Below, in pieces: positions 42,503 to 51,392 of a stretch of DNA of 63,507 nt. Made by a program: the position numbers and the translations under genes. Within the stretch, counting starts at the first letter, position 1; every line of letters begins with the position of its first letter. The notes beneath the pieces were generated by a model. It was given only the letters and a program-made list of their open reading frames with translations. It had not been told where the DNA came from and ran no database searches. Location of the stretch: positions 1 to 63,507 of the forward strand of contig CALWIW010000007.1 in the NCBI GenBank assembly GCA_944380855.1, given 5' to 3'. Origin of the DNA: an uncultured Clostridia bacterium (GTDB lineage: Bacteria; Bacillota; Clostridia; Oscillospirales; Acutalibacteraceae).

Positions 42503-44542
42503 TTGAGTTTATTTGATGTTCCTATAGAAAAGCTAAAAGGTATTGGTTCAAAAAAAGGAGAACTTTTCAGAAAATTAAAAATAAATTCTGTTGGCGAGCT
42601 TCTGTATTTTTTTCCGAGGGACTACAGCTTTCGCGGAGAAGAAGTGGAAATAAGCAGGGCGTGGGGGCTTGAAAAAAGCCTGATAAAGGCTTCTGTTTGT
42701 TCGCCGGTGGTGACTACGAGAATCGGCGGGGGAAGAACAATAAGCAAAGTCAATGTTTTTGATTCTACAGGAACTGTAAAGCTTGTTTTTTTCAATAACA
42801 AATATATTTCCTCTATGCTTAATTACGGTGAAGAATACTATTTTTCCGGAAAGGTTGAAAAGGTTTCCGGTTTTCTTCAAATGACCTCTCCAATGTTTTT
42901 TAAAACTCAGGATACAAGAGAATTTCATCCTGTATATCATCTTACTGCCGGTCTTTCAAATTTAACTGTGGAAAAGGCAGTTATGCAGGCTCTTGAAATG
43001 CTTCCGGAAAAAATAAGAGATCCTCTTCCTTTGGAAATAAGAGGAAAATATGATTTGGTTGATTTGGGCTTTGCTATCAGGAATATTCACTTTCCCGAAA
43101 ATCAGGAGTTTTTGACAAAAGCAAGGGACAGAATTTCTTTTGAAGAGCTTTTAGTGCTGATGCTGGGACTTTCCGTTATCAGATTTCAAAAACAAAAAGA
43201 AACCGCAATAGTTACCGAAAAAAGCTATTTTGAGGATTTTGAAAAGCTGCTGCCTTTTTCAATGACGGAGGATCAAAAAAAGGCCTGCAATGACTGCATA
43301 TCGGATATGCTTAAAAATACGAAGCCTATGAACAGACTGGTTCAGGGCGATGTGGGTTCAGGAAAGACAGCGGTTGCCGCAGCTGTTGCACATACCGCCG
43401 TCAATAACGGTATGCAGGTAGCATTTATGGCTCCTACGGAAATACTGGCAAGACAGCATTTCAATACCCTGAAAAAAATTTTTGAAAATACCGATGTTAG
43501 TGTGGAACTGCTGACAGGAACTATGACTCAGAAACAGAAAAGCTCTGTTCGTGACAAAATAGCCTCGGGAGAAATTGATATTGCTGTAGGTACTCACGCT
43601 TTGCTGACCGATAAGACTGTTTTCAACAATTTGGGTCTTGCGGTTACAGACGAACAGCACCGCTTCGGAGTATCACAAAGAGCGGCACTTAATTCTAAAG
43701 GCCTTGACCCTCATGTGCTTGTAATGAGTGCAACGCCTATACCCAGAACCTTATCCCTTATAATCTACGGGGACTTGGATATTTCCGAGATTCATTCAAT
43801 GCCGCCGGGCAGACAAAAGGTGGAAACTTTGGTAATAGACAGCGGAAAAAGAAAGAGAGCCTATGGCTTTCTGAAAAAACAAATTGCCCAGGGCAGACAA
43901 TGCTATATTGTTTGTCCCTTTGTTGAGGACAGTGAAACAGAAAACGTGGCGTCAGTGGAAACTTTTGCTCAAAACCTAATGCTTGAAGAATTTTCTGATA
44001 TTTCCGTCGGCGTACTCCACGGAAAAATGAAGTCTCAGGATAAGGAGAGGGTGATGGGAGAATTTTCAGAGGGCAAAATTTCCGTTCTTGTTTCCACTAC
44101 AGTAATTGAGGTCGGTGTCGATGTGCCCAATGCCAATGTGATTATGATTGAAAACGGTGAGAGGTTTGGACTTTCTCAGCTGCACCAGCTTAGAGGCCGT
44201 GTGGGAAGAGGAAGTGAAAAATCCTACTGCATCATTGTTTGCGACAGTTCTTCTGAGAATGCTGAAAGAAGAATGGAAACAATGAAAAATATGCACGACG
44301 GATTCGGAATTGCGGAGGAAGACCTTAAACTAAGAGGACCGGGAGATTTTTTCGGACGGCGTCAGCACGGATTACCTGAAATTACCATTGCCGGACTGAA
44401 GAACATGGATATTTTGAGAAAAGCACAAGAATGTTTGGATTTTGTTCAAAATAATAACTTGATGAGTGAAAGTGAGTACAAAGGCTTAAAAAAGCAGGTC
44501 GAGTTATTTTTAAAGAAAGCAGAAAATATAGATTTTAACTGA
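42503..44542 (+). CDS. recG: ATP-dependent DNA helicase RecG
   Basis: A 679-residue branch-migration helicase that rescues stalled forks. The N-terminal wedge OB domain is at ~50-150. The helicase core has Walker A GDVGSGKT near residue 290, the DEAD-box variant DEQHRFG, SATPIPRTL, and C-terminal motifs VSTTVIEVGVDVPNAN and LRGRVGRG. The TTG start at 42503 is supported by the very strong GGGAGGAGGTG upstream; no ATG fits. It sits after the fakA-like gene and its terminator. Confidence 0.96.
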   Translation: MSLFDVPIEKLKGIGSKKGELFRKLKINSVGELLYFFPRDYSFRGEEVEISRAWGLEKSLIKASVCSPVVTTRIGGGRTISKVNVFDSTGTVKLVFFNNKYISSMLNYGEEYYFSGKVEKVSGFLQMTSPMFFKTQDTREFHPVYHLTAGLSNLTVEKAVMQALEMLPEKIRDPLPLEIRGKYDLVDLGFAIRNIHFPENQEFLTKARDRISFEELLVLMLGLSVIRFQKQKETAIVTEKSYFEDFEKLLPFSMTEDQKKACNDCISDMLKNTKPMNRLVQGDVGSGKTAVAAAVAHTAVNNGMQVAFMAPTEILARQHFNTLKKIFENTDVSVELLTGTMTQKQKSSVRDKIASGEIDIAVGTHALLTDKTVFNNLGLAVTDEQHRFGVSQRAALNSKGLDPHVLVMSATPIPRTLSLIIYGDLDISEIHSMPPGRQKVETLVIDSGKRKRAYGFLKKQIAQGRQCYIVCPFVEDSETENVASVETFAQNLMLEEFSDISVGVLHGKMKSQDKERVMGEFSEGKISVLVSTTVIEVGVDVPNANVIMIENGERFGLSQLHQLRGRVGRGSEKSYCIIVCDSSSENAERRMETMKNMHDGFGIAEEDLKLRGPGDFFGRRQHGLPEITIAGLKNMDILRKAQECLDFVQNNNLMSESEYKGLKKQVELFLKKAENIDFN

Positions 44543-44624
44543 TATTGCTTAAAGTCTTACGATGATTTTTTTTATAAATTGTATAGTTTTTATTTGAGTA
44601 AAATTTATGTGTAAAATATTGTTG

Positions 44625-44653
44625 TTGAAATTAATTGATGATTATTGTATGAT
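44625..44653 (+). promoter_or_regulatory. Promoter for the D,D-carboxypeptidase gene
   Basis: TTGAAA (44625-44630), 17-bp spacer, TATGAT (44648-44653). Confidence 0.6.
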
Positions 44654-44725
44654 AAATGATGTCAGTAATTTTGACTGTTATTTGATAAAAGAATGTTTTG
44701 TGTATGGTTTTGACAGGAGGAAGAA

Positions 44726-46042
44726 ATGAAGAGAAAATTGTTGGGTATATTTTCCTGTATTCTTATGATTGCGGTGCTTGCGTCAATGGCGGTAATGCCG
44801 GCGTCTGCATATACTTATGAGTACGACGGTGAGATTGTGTCATCTTCTGTTGTTATGAAAAGCTTGGATACCGGAGAAATTTTGTATTCTAAGGACGCAG
44901 ATACGGTTAGATATCCGGCTTCCATAACAAAAATAATGACGTATATTATTGTTGCGGAAAACGTAACTGATATTGAAAATGAAAGAGCGGAAATTAAGCA
45001 GGAAATTATATCTATGCTTGACGGAACCGGAAGCTCTATGTCTGGACTTCAGGAAAAAATTGGACAGAGCATTACAATAAAAGATTTGCTTTATTGTCTT
45101 ATGCTGCCCTCCGGAAATGATGCGGCATTGGTTTTGGCGGATTATGTTGCGGGAAGTGTCGATGGTTTTGTTGATATGATGAATGAAAAAGCCGTAGAGC
45201 TTGGCTGTGAAAACACGCACTTTATGAACCCTCACGGACTTCATGATCCGAACCACTATACAACTGCAAACGATATGATGAAAATTTCCGAGTATGCACT
45301 GGGTACATATATGTATAAAGAAATATTCGGTACAGCTACATATTATTGCGAAGGCGACGATTACCCCGTGTATACTTCCAATAAGATGATAGATGAAAAC
45401 CGCGGAGAGGATTTGTACTATCCATATGCTACCGGAGGTAAAACAGGATTTACTGACGAGGCTGGAAGATGTCTTGTTGCTACAGCTGAAAAGGACGGAT
45501 ACAGCTACATTGTTGTAGAGCTTTATGCTGACCCCTTTGTTTCTTATATGGCAACAATGACCGATGCACGGGATTTGTTTAACTGGGCATTTGATACATT
45601 TGAACTGAGAGAAGTTGCGATGACCGACGTTCCTGTATGCAACGAACCTGTAAAGTATTCCTCAGGTGACGGAAATGTTTTGTTATCTGCGGAGTCAAAC
45701 TTTATAACATTGATGCCGGTTGATACAAAGGACACGGATATTGAAATAATTCCTCAGATCGAAGAACTGCAGGCACCTATAAACGCAGGAGATGTTGTTG
45801 GAACAGCACTGGTAAAATATAAAGGTGAAGATTACGCAACATTTAATCTTGTGGCAACAGAAACAGTTGAAAGAAGCGACCTCATGTTCTTTTTAGGCAC
45901 ATTCGGAAGCGTTGTATTATCACCCTGGTTTGTGATTTTGGCTGTTGTTTTTGTTTGTCTGCTTCTTGTTTACATAATAGTGGTAAAAACATTGTCAAAC
46001 AGAAATAACGCAAGAGTAAAACAATACAGAGATTTTAAATAA
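44726..46042 (+). CDS. D-alanyl-D-alanine carboxypeptidase (S11 family)
   Basis: A 438-residue penicillin-binding protein of the PBP5/DacA-DacF type that trims the terminal D-Ala from peptidoglycan stem peptides. It has a signal peptide (~1-28), catalytic SITK (Ser near residue 67), SGN in LPSGNDAAL, and KTG in GGKTGFTDE. After the beta-rich C-terminal domain there is a transmembrane helix (~395-425) with a short basic tail, so it is held in the membrane. SD is AGGAGG. Single-gene unit. Vegetative versus sporulation role cannot be separated on sequence alone. Confidence 0.93.
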   Translation: MKRKLLGIFSCILMIAVLASMAVMPASAYTYEYDGEIVSSSVVMKSLDTGEILYSKDADTVRYPASITKIMTYIIVAENVTDIENERAEIKQEIISMLDGTGSSMSGLQEKIGQSITIKDLLYCLMLPSGNDAALVLADYVAGSVDGFVDMMNEKAVELGCENTHFMNPHGLHDPNHYTTANDMMKISEYALGTYMYKEIFGTATYYCEGDDYPVYTSNKMIDENRGEDLYYPYATGGKTGFTDEAGRCLVATAEKDGYSYIVVELYADPFVSYMATMTDARDLFNWAFDTFELREVAMTDVPVCNEPVKYSSGDGNVLLSAESNFITLMPVDTKDTDIEIIPQIEELQAPINAGDVVGTALVKYKGEDYATFNLVATETVERSDLMFFLGTFGSVVLSPWFVILAVVFVCLLLVYIIVVKTLSNRNNARVKQYRDFK

Positions 46043-46052
46043 ATTTAAAGTA

Positions 46053-46092
46053 AAACCCTGCTGAGTTATTAAAAACACGGCAGGGTTTCCTT
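46053..46092 (+). terminator. Terminator after the carboxypeptidase gene
   Basis: AAACCCTGC pairs with GCAGGGTTT across an 18-nt loop; the T-tract is short. Confidence 0.75.
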
Positions 46093-46129
46093 GTTGGATA
46101 AGATATGTAATAAAAACAGGAAAAAAGTG

Positions 46130-46158
46130 TTGACTTGATTAGATTAATATGATATACT
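46130..46158 (+). promoter_or_regulatory. Promoter of the rpmG-secE-nusG-rplK-rplA operon
   Basis: TTGACT (46130-46135), 17-bp spacer, TATACT (46153-46158). The ~80-nt leader can form a 6-bp AAAGGG/CCCTTT stem (46174-46179 with 46195-46200). Confidence 0.72.
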
Positions 46159-46245
46159 TGATATACCTCAGAAAAAGGGGTTTATTTTTTTGTGCCCTTT
46201 AGAGGGAGGCTAAATTATTCCGAAAAATACCGGGAGGTGCCGTCA

Positions 46246-46395
46246 ATGAGAGTAAAAATCACACTAGCCTGCACAGAGTGCAAACAGCGTAATTACAACA
46301 CAATGAAGAACAAGAAGAATGACCCTGACAGGCTCGAAATGAACAAGTACTGCAGATTCTGCAAAAAGCATACTCTGCACAAGGAAACAAAGTAA
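46246..46395 (+). CDS. rpmG: 50S ribosomal protein L33
   Basis: A 49-residue large-subunit protein. The zinc-binding form is present, with CTEC near residue 9 and CRFC near residue 36. ATG 46246 has a strong SD (GGGAGGTG); an in-frame upstream start at 46192 lies in the leader. Followed by secE and nusG in the classic Firmicutes order. Confidence 0.96.
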   Translation: MRVKITLACTECKQRNYNTMKNKKNDPDRLEMNKYCRFCKKHTLHKETK

Positions 46396-46413
46396 TTGGT
46401 GGAGGATTAGGCT

Positions 46414-46683
46414 ATGGCTGACAAGAAAATCGACACTAAAGTCGAAGGCAAAAAAGAGAAGAAGGACTCAAAAAACAAAGTAAGCTTCTTTTCCAGAACA
46501 GCTAAGTTCTTCCGCGAATGCAAAGGCGAGTTGGGCAAAATTACATGGCCTACACCAAAGGCAACTACAAAGAATTTCTTAGTTGTCCTTGCGGTTATCG
46601 CAGTAATGGGCGTGTTTATTTTTGCACTCGACCAGGGACTCTATGCTTTGTTGAACTTGGTAATGGAAACAGCAGCCACATGA
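46414..46683 (+). CDS. secE: Preprotein translocase subunit SecE
   Basis: Essential clamp subunit of the SecYEG channel, 89 residues. It has a Lys-rich cytoplasmic N-terminus, an amphipathic segment with the family motif FRECKGELGKITWPT, and one transmembrane helix (~53-80). SD is GTGGAGG. Located between rpmG and nusG as in most Firmicutes. Together with secG (13693-13941), two of the three channel subunits are in this window. Confidence 0.96.
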   Translation: MADKKIDTKVEGKKEKKDSKNKVSFFSRTAKFFRECKGELGKITWPTPKATTKNFLVVLAVIAVMGVFIFALDQGLYALLNLVMETAAT

Positions 46684-46732
46684 TAATTTGAGGGTTCAGC
46701 TTTTACTTTTTTAAGAGAGGATGAAAGTTTAA

Positions 46733-47257
46733 ATGCCCGATGAAGCAAAGTGGTATGTTATTCATACCTATTCAGGTTACGAAAACAAAGTAGCGTCCAA
46801 TTTAAGAACCACGGTTGAGAACAGAAATCTTCAGGATTTAATTCTTGAAGTTAAGGTTCCTACAGAAACAGTAACAGAGGTTAAAGACGACAAAACCAAA
46901 GAGGTTGAAAGAAAGCTTTACCCCGGCTATGTTTTTGTAAAGATGGTTTATACCGATGAAACATGGTATGTTGTCAGAAACATAAGAGGATGTACCGGAT
47001 TTGTCGGTCCATCGTCCAAGCCTGTGCCTCTTTCAGACGCAGAGGTTGTACGTATGGGTGTTGAAACCCGCAGCGTCGAGGTTTCGTATTCGGAAGGCGA
47101 TGCAGTACGCATTACAGAAGGTCCGCTTGAGGACTTTGTAGGCGTAGTTGAGGAGCTTATTACCGAAAAGAACTATGTCCGAGTAACTGTTTCGATGTTC
47201 GGACGAGAAACACCGGTTGAACTTGAATTGCATCAGGTTGAACCAATTGAAGAATAA
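46733..47257 (+). CDS. nusG: Transcription termination/antitermination protein NusG
   Basis: A 174-residue transcription factor that binds the RNA polymerase clamp and links it to the ribosome or Rho. The NGN domain is ~1-115 (WYVIHTYSGYENKVASNL, KLYPGYVFVKM, RNIRGCTGFVG), with a C-terminal KOW domain (~122-174, GDAVRITEGPLEDFVGVVEEL). Starts at ATG 46733 after AGAGAGGATG. Same operon as secE and rplK. Confidence 0.97.
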   Translation: MPDEAKWYVIHTYSGYENKVASNLRTTVENRNLQDLILEVKVPTETVTEVKDDKTKEVERKLYPGYVFVKMVYTDETWYVVRNIRGCTGFVGPSSKPVPLSDAEVVRMGVETRSVEVSYSEGDAVRITEGPLEDFVGVVEELITEKNYVRVTVSMFGRETPVELELHQVEPIEE

Positions 47258-47284
47258 GGAATAATTAGCAAAAGCTATTATTTG

Positions 47285-47353
47285 AGGGATTAAAATTTTT
47301 TCAGTAATCCCTTGTGGGAGGGAACCCAATAGTTGTTTCCCGCAACTGACCAC
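47285..47353 (+). ncRNA. rplK leader with L1-binding 23S rRNA mimic
   Basis: A GGGATTA/TAATCCC hairpin (47285-47312) is followed by GTGGGAG (47314-47320) and TGACCAC (47347-47353). The paired GTGGGAGG...GACCAC arrangement imitates helix 76-77 of 23S rRNA, where L1 binds, and is the known feedback site in rplKA transcripts. Confidence 0.72.
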
Positions 47354-47375
47354 GAATTTTGGAGGTGCAAACACA

Positions 47376-47801
47376 ATGGCTCAAAAGGTAACAGGTTTTA
47401 TTAAACTGCAGATACCTGCCGGAAAAGCTACTCCGGCACCACCAGTTGGACCGGCTCTCGGTCAGCATGGTGTTAACATTGTTGCGTTCACAAAGGAATT
47501 CAACGAACGCACAAAGAACGATGTAGGACTTATCATTCCGGTAGTTATTACAGTATACGCAGACCGTTCATTTACATTCGTAACAAAGACTCCACCAGCA
47601 GCTGTTCTTATTAAGAAGGCTTGTGGAATCGAAAGCGGCTCAGGCGTACCAAACAAGACAAAGGTTGCCAAAATTACCCGTGAGCAGGTTAAGGCTATCG
47701 CTGAGCAGAAGATGCCAGACCTCAATGCTTCATCAGTAGAGACAGCAATGAGCATGATCGCTGGTACTGCAAGAAGTATGGGTATTGAAGTTGTTGATTA
47801 A
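47376..47801 (+). CDS. rplK: 50S ribosomal protein L11
   Basis: A 141-residue protein of the GTPase-associated centre, contacting EF-G and, where present, RelA. It has the N-terminal [25 protein letters not shown] signature and the C-terminal rRNA-binding domain with [12 protein letters not shown] is TTGGAGGTG. Preceded by an L1-type leader and followed by rplA with its own second L1 site. Confidence 0.98.
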   Translation: MAQKVTGFIKLQIPAGKATPAPPVGPALGQHGVNIVAFTKEFNERTKNDVGLIIPVVITVYADRSFTFVTKTPPAAVLIKKACGIESGSGVPNKTKVAKITREQVKAIAEQKMPDLNASSVETAMSMIAGTARSMGIEVVD

Positions 47802-47813
47802 AATGTAATCCGG

Positions 47814-47845
47814 GTGGGAGGAAGTTTTGTTTTCCGTATGACCAC
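47814..47845 (+). ncRNA. Second L1-binding mimic, between rplK and rplA
   Basis: GTGGGAG (47814-47820) and TGACCAC (47839-47845) repeat the arrangement found before rplK, here with a shorter central loop, 20 nt before the rplA start. L1 bound here could block rplA translation alone. Confidence 0.72.
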
Positions 47846-47864
47846 CTAAAATGGAGGAAAAGCG

Positions 47865-48560
47865 ATGAAACATGGTAAGAAGTATGTTGACAGCGTAAAG
47901 CTTGTTGACAACACCAAATATTACGATTCTAACGAAGCACTCGATCTTTGCGTTAAAACTGCAAAAGCTAAGTTTGATGAAACAGTAGAGCTTCATGTAA
48001 AGCTGGGCGTTGACAGCCGTCACGCTGACCAGCAGGTTAGAGGTGCTATTGTTCTTCCTAACGGTACAGGTAAAAACGTAAGAGTTCTCGCAATCTGCAA
48101 AGGCGAAAACGAGAATCTTGCTAAAGAAGCAGGTGCAGACTTTGTTGGTGCTGAGGATATGACACAGAAAATTCAGTCTGAGGGCTGGATGGACTTTGAT
48201 GTTCTCATTACAACACCTGACTGCATGGGTCTTGTTGGTCGTCTCGGTAAGATTCTCGGACCGAGAGGTCTTATGCCAAACCCAAAGGCCGGTACTGTTA
48301 CTCCTGATATTGCCAAGGCAATAAAGGAAGCTAAGGCAGGTAAGATTGAGTATCGTCTTGATAAAACCAATATTATTCACTGCCCAATCGGCAAGGTAAG
48401 CTTCGGTGTTGAGAAGCTCGGCGAGAACCTTGATGCTCTTATGGGAGCTATCGTTAAGGCAAAGCCAGCTGCTGCTAAGGGTCAGTATATCAAGTCCTGC
48501 ACTGTAACATCTACAATGGGACCTGGTGTGAAGATTAACCCAAACAAGTTTGGTGCTTAA
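47865..48560 (+). CDS. rplA: 50S ribosomal protein L1
   Basis: A 231-residue L1-stalk protein that helps release deacylated tRNA and serves as translational repressor of its own operon. Features include [28 protein letters not shown], the signature [20 protein letters not shown], and [19 protein letters not shown] is ATGGAGG. Last gene of the operon, followed by a terminator. Confidence 0.98.
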   Translation: MKHGKKYVDSVKLVDNTKYYDSNEALDLCVKTAKAKFDETVELHVKLGVDSRHADQQVRGAIVLPNGTGKNVRVLAICKGENENLAKEAGADFVGAEDMTQKIQSEGWMDFDVLITTPDCMGLVGRLGKILGPRGLMPNPKAGTVTPDIAKAIKEAKAGKIEYRLDKTNIIHCPIGKVSFGVEKLGENLDALMGAIVKAKPAAAKGQYIKSCTVTSTMGPGVKINPNKFGA

Positions 48561-48578
48561 TTAAAAGATATTATTTAT

Positions 48579-48608
48579 AAGCTCGGCTTAATGCCGAGCT
48601 TTTGTTTT
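48579..48608 (+). terminator. Terminator after rplA
   Basis: A 9-bp stem AAGCTCGGC/GCCGAGCTT with a T-rich tail. Confidence 0.92.
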
Positions 48609-48669
48609 GTACTTTAAATTACAATTAGATGAATTATAAAATTCTTATACTTAAATAAAATTATAATAC

Positions 48670-48699
48670 TTGACCGTTAACTGCCTCTATGTGTAAAAT
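48670..48699 (+). promoter_or_regulatory. Promoter upstream of the interrupted membrane gene
   Basis: TTGACC (48670-48675), 18-bp spacer, TAAAAT (48694-48699), leaving a leader of about 170 nt with no other recognisable feature. Confidence 0.5.
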
Positions 48700-48873
48700 A
48701 ATATTGATATTTTAGATGTAAAAAGTTAAATGTTTTTACTTTAACGTATTGTTTCTCGGGTCTATAGGTTAAACTTTTATGGTTACTTTATTTTAAAATA
48801 AATCTGAGAGCATCAAGTAAGATATCAAAGTATCGTTATTGTGATACAAAAAATTATGTGAAGGGTAGAAAAT

Positions 48874-49287
48874 ATGCAAAAAACAAAATTAGGAATTTCT
48901 GTATGACTGTTAGCGGCTGCTGTTTATTTTATGGGATTGTTCAGCGGTTATGTTGTTGCAATTTTATTGACCGGTTATATACTTCTTTTTGAAGAAAATG
49001 AATGGTTAAGAAAAAATGCTGTTAAAGCTGTTGTTTTAATGACAGTATTTTCTTTGTTATCGGTTCTCATAGGCTTTATTCCGACAATATTCGGTATGGT
49101 CGATGATGCATTTGCAACTTTAGGCGGTAATGTAGTATTTAGTATTCTGTATGATATTATTTCAATAATTGAGAAAATACTCGGAATTATTGAAAAGGTT
49201 ATATTCCTGATTATCGGATTTAAAGCTTTAAAACAGCAGACAACAGACATACTTTTTGTTGATAACATAATTGAAAAGTATATGTAA
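48874..49287 (+). pseudogene. Small membrane protein gene interrupted by in-frame TGA
   Basis: Reading from ATG 48874 (SD-like GAAGGG upstream), ten codons (MQKTKLGISV) are followed by TGA at 48904-48906; the same frame then continues for 127 codons (LLAAAVYFMGLFSGYVVAIL and so on) to a TAA at 49287. A Gly codon (GGA) would fit the hydrophobic, glycine-rich run and needs a single base change. The next in-frame ATG (48931) has no SD. The continuous reading encodes about 137 residues with three to four membrane helices and a conserved-looking FEENEWLRKNAVKAV segment. It is most likely a nonsense mutation or sequencing error, and less likely suppression. Function unknown. Confidence 0.68.
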
Positions 49288-49339
49288 TTGCATAAGTCAA
49301 TTGTTTTTACTTTTTCTGATAAAAAATTTTAATTTGTAC

Positions 49340-49368
49340 TTGACATATACATAATTATTTGGTATACT
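49340..49368 (+). promoter_or_regulatory. Strong promoter of rplJL
   Basis: Perfect TTGACA (49340-49345), 17-bp spacer, TATACT (49363-49368). Start site expected at 49374-49376. Confidence 0.8.
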
Positions 49369-49397
49369 AAAACAGCTCGATAAGTCGGGCTGTTTTT
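49369..49397 (+). terminator. Terminator hairpin overlapping the rplJ start site
   Basis: An 11-bp stem (49369-49379 with 49386-49396, one G-U pair) with a T5 tract. The left arm begins right after the -10 box, so RNA started at the rplJ promoter lacks about half of it, whereas read-through from the upstream gene carries the whole stem. Confidence 0.65.
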
Positions 49398-49552
49398 CTG
49401 TAAGAAAAACAATCGCTGTTCTAAAGACAGCAGGCGTTTTACGTAAAGGCCTTGTGCCTGCCTGCCGAGGAAGAAGCATAATACAATTCTGAAAAATACT
49501 TTAAATGATTGTATAATTCCGCCTCTTCCGAATGGGAGAGGCTGCTTTTTTT
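49376..49552 (+). ncRNA. L10 leader RNA with attenuator
   Basis: The conserved L10-leader core AAAGACAGCAGG lies at ~49423-49434 and its partner GCCTGCCGAGG at ~49460-49470, the element bound by the L10-(L12)4 complex. Downstream is a 9-bp terminator hairpin (49521-49529 with 49534-49542) followed by T7 (49546-49552). This is the layout of Firmicutes rplJL attenuation. Then SD ACGGAGGTG and the TTG start. Confidence 0.8.
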
Positions 49553-49588
49553 GAACTGCGTTATGAAAAATTAACGGAGGTGAATATC

Positions 49589-50107
49589 TTGCCAAGTGAG
49601 AAGATTTTAGAGCAAAAGAAAGCTGTTGTTGCTGAACTTTCTGACAGACTTAAAAATTCAGTAGCAGGTGTTGTTGTAAACTACAAGGGTATTACAGTTG
49701 CTGACGACACAAAGCTCAGAAAAGAGCTTAGAGAAGCAGGTGTTAAGTACACAGTTGTTAAGAACACACTCCTTAAGAGAGCTTGCGAAGATGTTGGTCT
49801 TGATGGACTTACTCCTGTTCTTGAGGATACAACAGCTATCGCTACAAGTGCAGAGGATTATGTAGCAGCTGCAAGAATTCTTTGCGGTTATGCAGAGAAG
49901 AACAAGAAGTTTACTGTAAAGAGCGGTTATCTTGACGGCGAAGTTATTGATATTGACAAAATCGTTGGTCTTTCAAAGCTTCCATCAAGAGAGGTTCTCC
50001 TTGCAAACGTATTGGGTGCATTCCAGGCTCCTATTGCAAGTTTCGCAAGAGCTGTACAGGCTATCGTAGACAAGCAGGAAGCTCCTGCAGAGGCAGCAGC
50101 AGAATAA
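49589..50107 (+). CDS. rplJ: 50S ribosomal protein L10
   Basis: A 172-residue stalk base protein that anchors L7/L12 dimers. It begins PSEKILEQKKAVVAELSDRL, with VVNYKGITVADDTKLRKELREAGVKYTVVKNTL typical of L10, and ends in the helix that binds L12. The start codon is TTG 49589, 6 nt after SD ACGGAGGTG. An in-frame ATG at 49532 lies inside the attenuator hairpin and is rejected. Operon with rplL. Confidence 0.96.
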   Translation: MPSEKILEQKKAVVAELSDRLKNSVAGVVVNYKGITVADDTKLRKELREAGVKYTVVKNTLLKRACEDVGLDGLTPVLEDTTAIATSAEDYVAAARILCGYAEKNKKFTVKSGYLDGEVIDIDKIVGLSKLPSREVLLANVLGAFQAPIASFARAVQAIVDKQEAPAEAAAE

Positions 50108-50220
50108 TTTATTTATTTCTGCCTGTGCGAATTGTGCCGAACGGTACACTTTAAAGGTCAAGAGAAAATAACGACCGAAGTTAAAATCTAAAATTCAACA
50201 AAATATTGGAGGTTATTAAA

Positions 50221-50595
50221 ATGGCATCTGAGAAGATTACTGCTATTATTGAAGAATTGAAGACTCTCACAGTTTTAGAGCTTTCTGAGCTTGTACACGC
50301 TGTTGAGGATGAGTTTGGTGTATCCGCAGCTGCTGCTGTTGCAGTTGCAGGTCCTGTTGCAGCTGCTGCAGCAGAGGAAGAGAAGACAGAGTTTGACGTT
50401 GTTCTTAAGTCAGCTGGCGGCAACAAGATTGCTGTTATCAAGGCTGTTAGAGAGGCAACAGGTCTCGGTCTTAAGGAAGCTAAGGAAGTTGTTGACAACG
50501 CTCCAAAGACTCTTAAAGAAGCTATTTCTAAGGACGACGCTGAGGCTCTCAAGTCTAAGCTTGAGGCTGCAGGTGCAGAAGTTGAGGTTAAATAA
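50221..50595 (+). CDS. rplL: 50S ribosomal protein L7/L12
   Basis: A 124-residue stalk protein that recruits translational GTPases. N-terminal dimerisation domain ([29 protein letters not shown]), Ala-rich hinge (~38-55), and C-terminal domain [34 protein letters not shown]. The start is ATG 50221 after TTGGAGG. Ends in a terminator; the usual rpoB does not follow, an SGNH hydrolase gene does. Confidence 0.97.
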   Translation: MASEKITAIIEELKTLTVLELSELVHAVEDEFGVSAAAAVAVAGPVAAAAAEEEKTEFDVVLKSAGGNKIAVIKAVREATGLGLKEAKEVVDNAPKTLKEAISKDDAEALKSKLEAAGAEVEVK

Positions 50596-50636
50596 TTTAG
50601 ACTTTTGTCTTATTATTAACAATCAGAAACATAAGG

Positions 50637-50665
50637 GCTGCCTTTCTTGCAAAGGCAGCTTTTTT
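50637..50665 (+). terminator. Terminator after rplL
   Basis: GCTGCCTTT pairs with AAAGGCAGC, followed by T6. Confidence 0.93.
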
Positions 50666-50687
50666 CAGCTTTGAGATAGGTGTTAAA

Positions 50688-51392
50688 ATGAGCCATAAAT
50701 CTGATATTATAAGAAAAATAATAGACGGTGCTAAAATTAAAATTATAGGTGACAGTCTTTCTGCCGGTACGGGAAGTTCACAGTGCGTTCAAACAGATGA
50801 AGTGATTTTTAAGGACGGAGAAAATATATTTTACAGAAAAATAGCTCCAAACAGCTGGGGAGGTTTGTTTTCAAAATACATAAGCGAAAAATATCCTCAG
50901 TCAACTGTTGTTAATTTGGGCTGCGACGGAGCCAATACTACCCAGCTTATAAGTAATTATGATAAGTTAGTGGACGAGGACGACGATATTATAATTCTTC
51001 TTGCAGGTGCAAATGACAGGAAAAGGGAAAATGGATTACATGAGCTTTATAAAAATCTGATACATTTTGCAGATTTAGCTGAGCAAAAAGGAAAAGAGCT
51101 TGTTCTTGTATCTTTAAATCCATCTACTGAAAATAATGAGTTTTTTTATAGCAGAATACATCACAGTGAAGATGTAGTTACCGTTTTGTCTCTTGTGGCT
51201 GATGTTAAAAATCTTCTTTTTGTGGATAACTACAGGTATATCCAGCGGTATTTGCTGACGACGGGAAAAAAGATAGATGATATAATATGCGGTATTGGAT
51301 GTAAGAATGACGGACTTCATCCCGGTGACTTTGTTCAAAAACTTATGTATATAAATCTTATGGAAGTTTTAGGCTTAGGTATAAGGCTGTAA
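50688..51392 (+). CDS. SGNH/GDSL-family hydrolase
   Basis: A 234-residue soluble esterase-like protein without a signal peptide, so predicted cytoplasmic. Catalytic blocks: GDSLSAGTG (Ser nucleophile near residue 23, block I), GANDRK (block III Asn) and DGLHPGD (block V, Asp and His). Block II Gly is probably in NLGCDGANT. Natural substrate unknown: acyl esters or acetylated sugars are usual. No strong SD is seen (GATAGGTG). It follows the rplL terminator closely and may use read-through. Confidence 0.83.
   Translation: MSHKSDIIRKIIDGAKIKIIGDSLSAGTGSSQCVQTDEVIFKDGENIFYRKIAPNSWGGLFSKYISEKYPQSTVVNLGCDGANTTQLISNYDKLVDEDDDIIILLAGANDRKRENGLHELYKNLIHFADLAEQKGKELVLVSLNPSTENNEFFYSRIHHSEDVVTVLSLVADVKNLLFVDNYRYIQRYLLTTGKKIDDIICGIGCKNDGLHPGDFVQKLMYINLMEVLGLGIRL

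Noticed and set aside
48904-48906. Selenocysteine codon
   Set aside because: No bacterial SECIS-like stem was seen right after the TGA, and the expected residue in the hydrophobic run is Gly.
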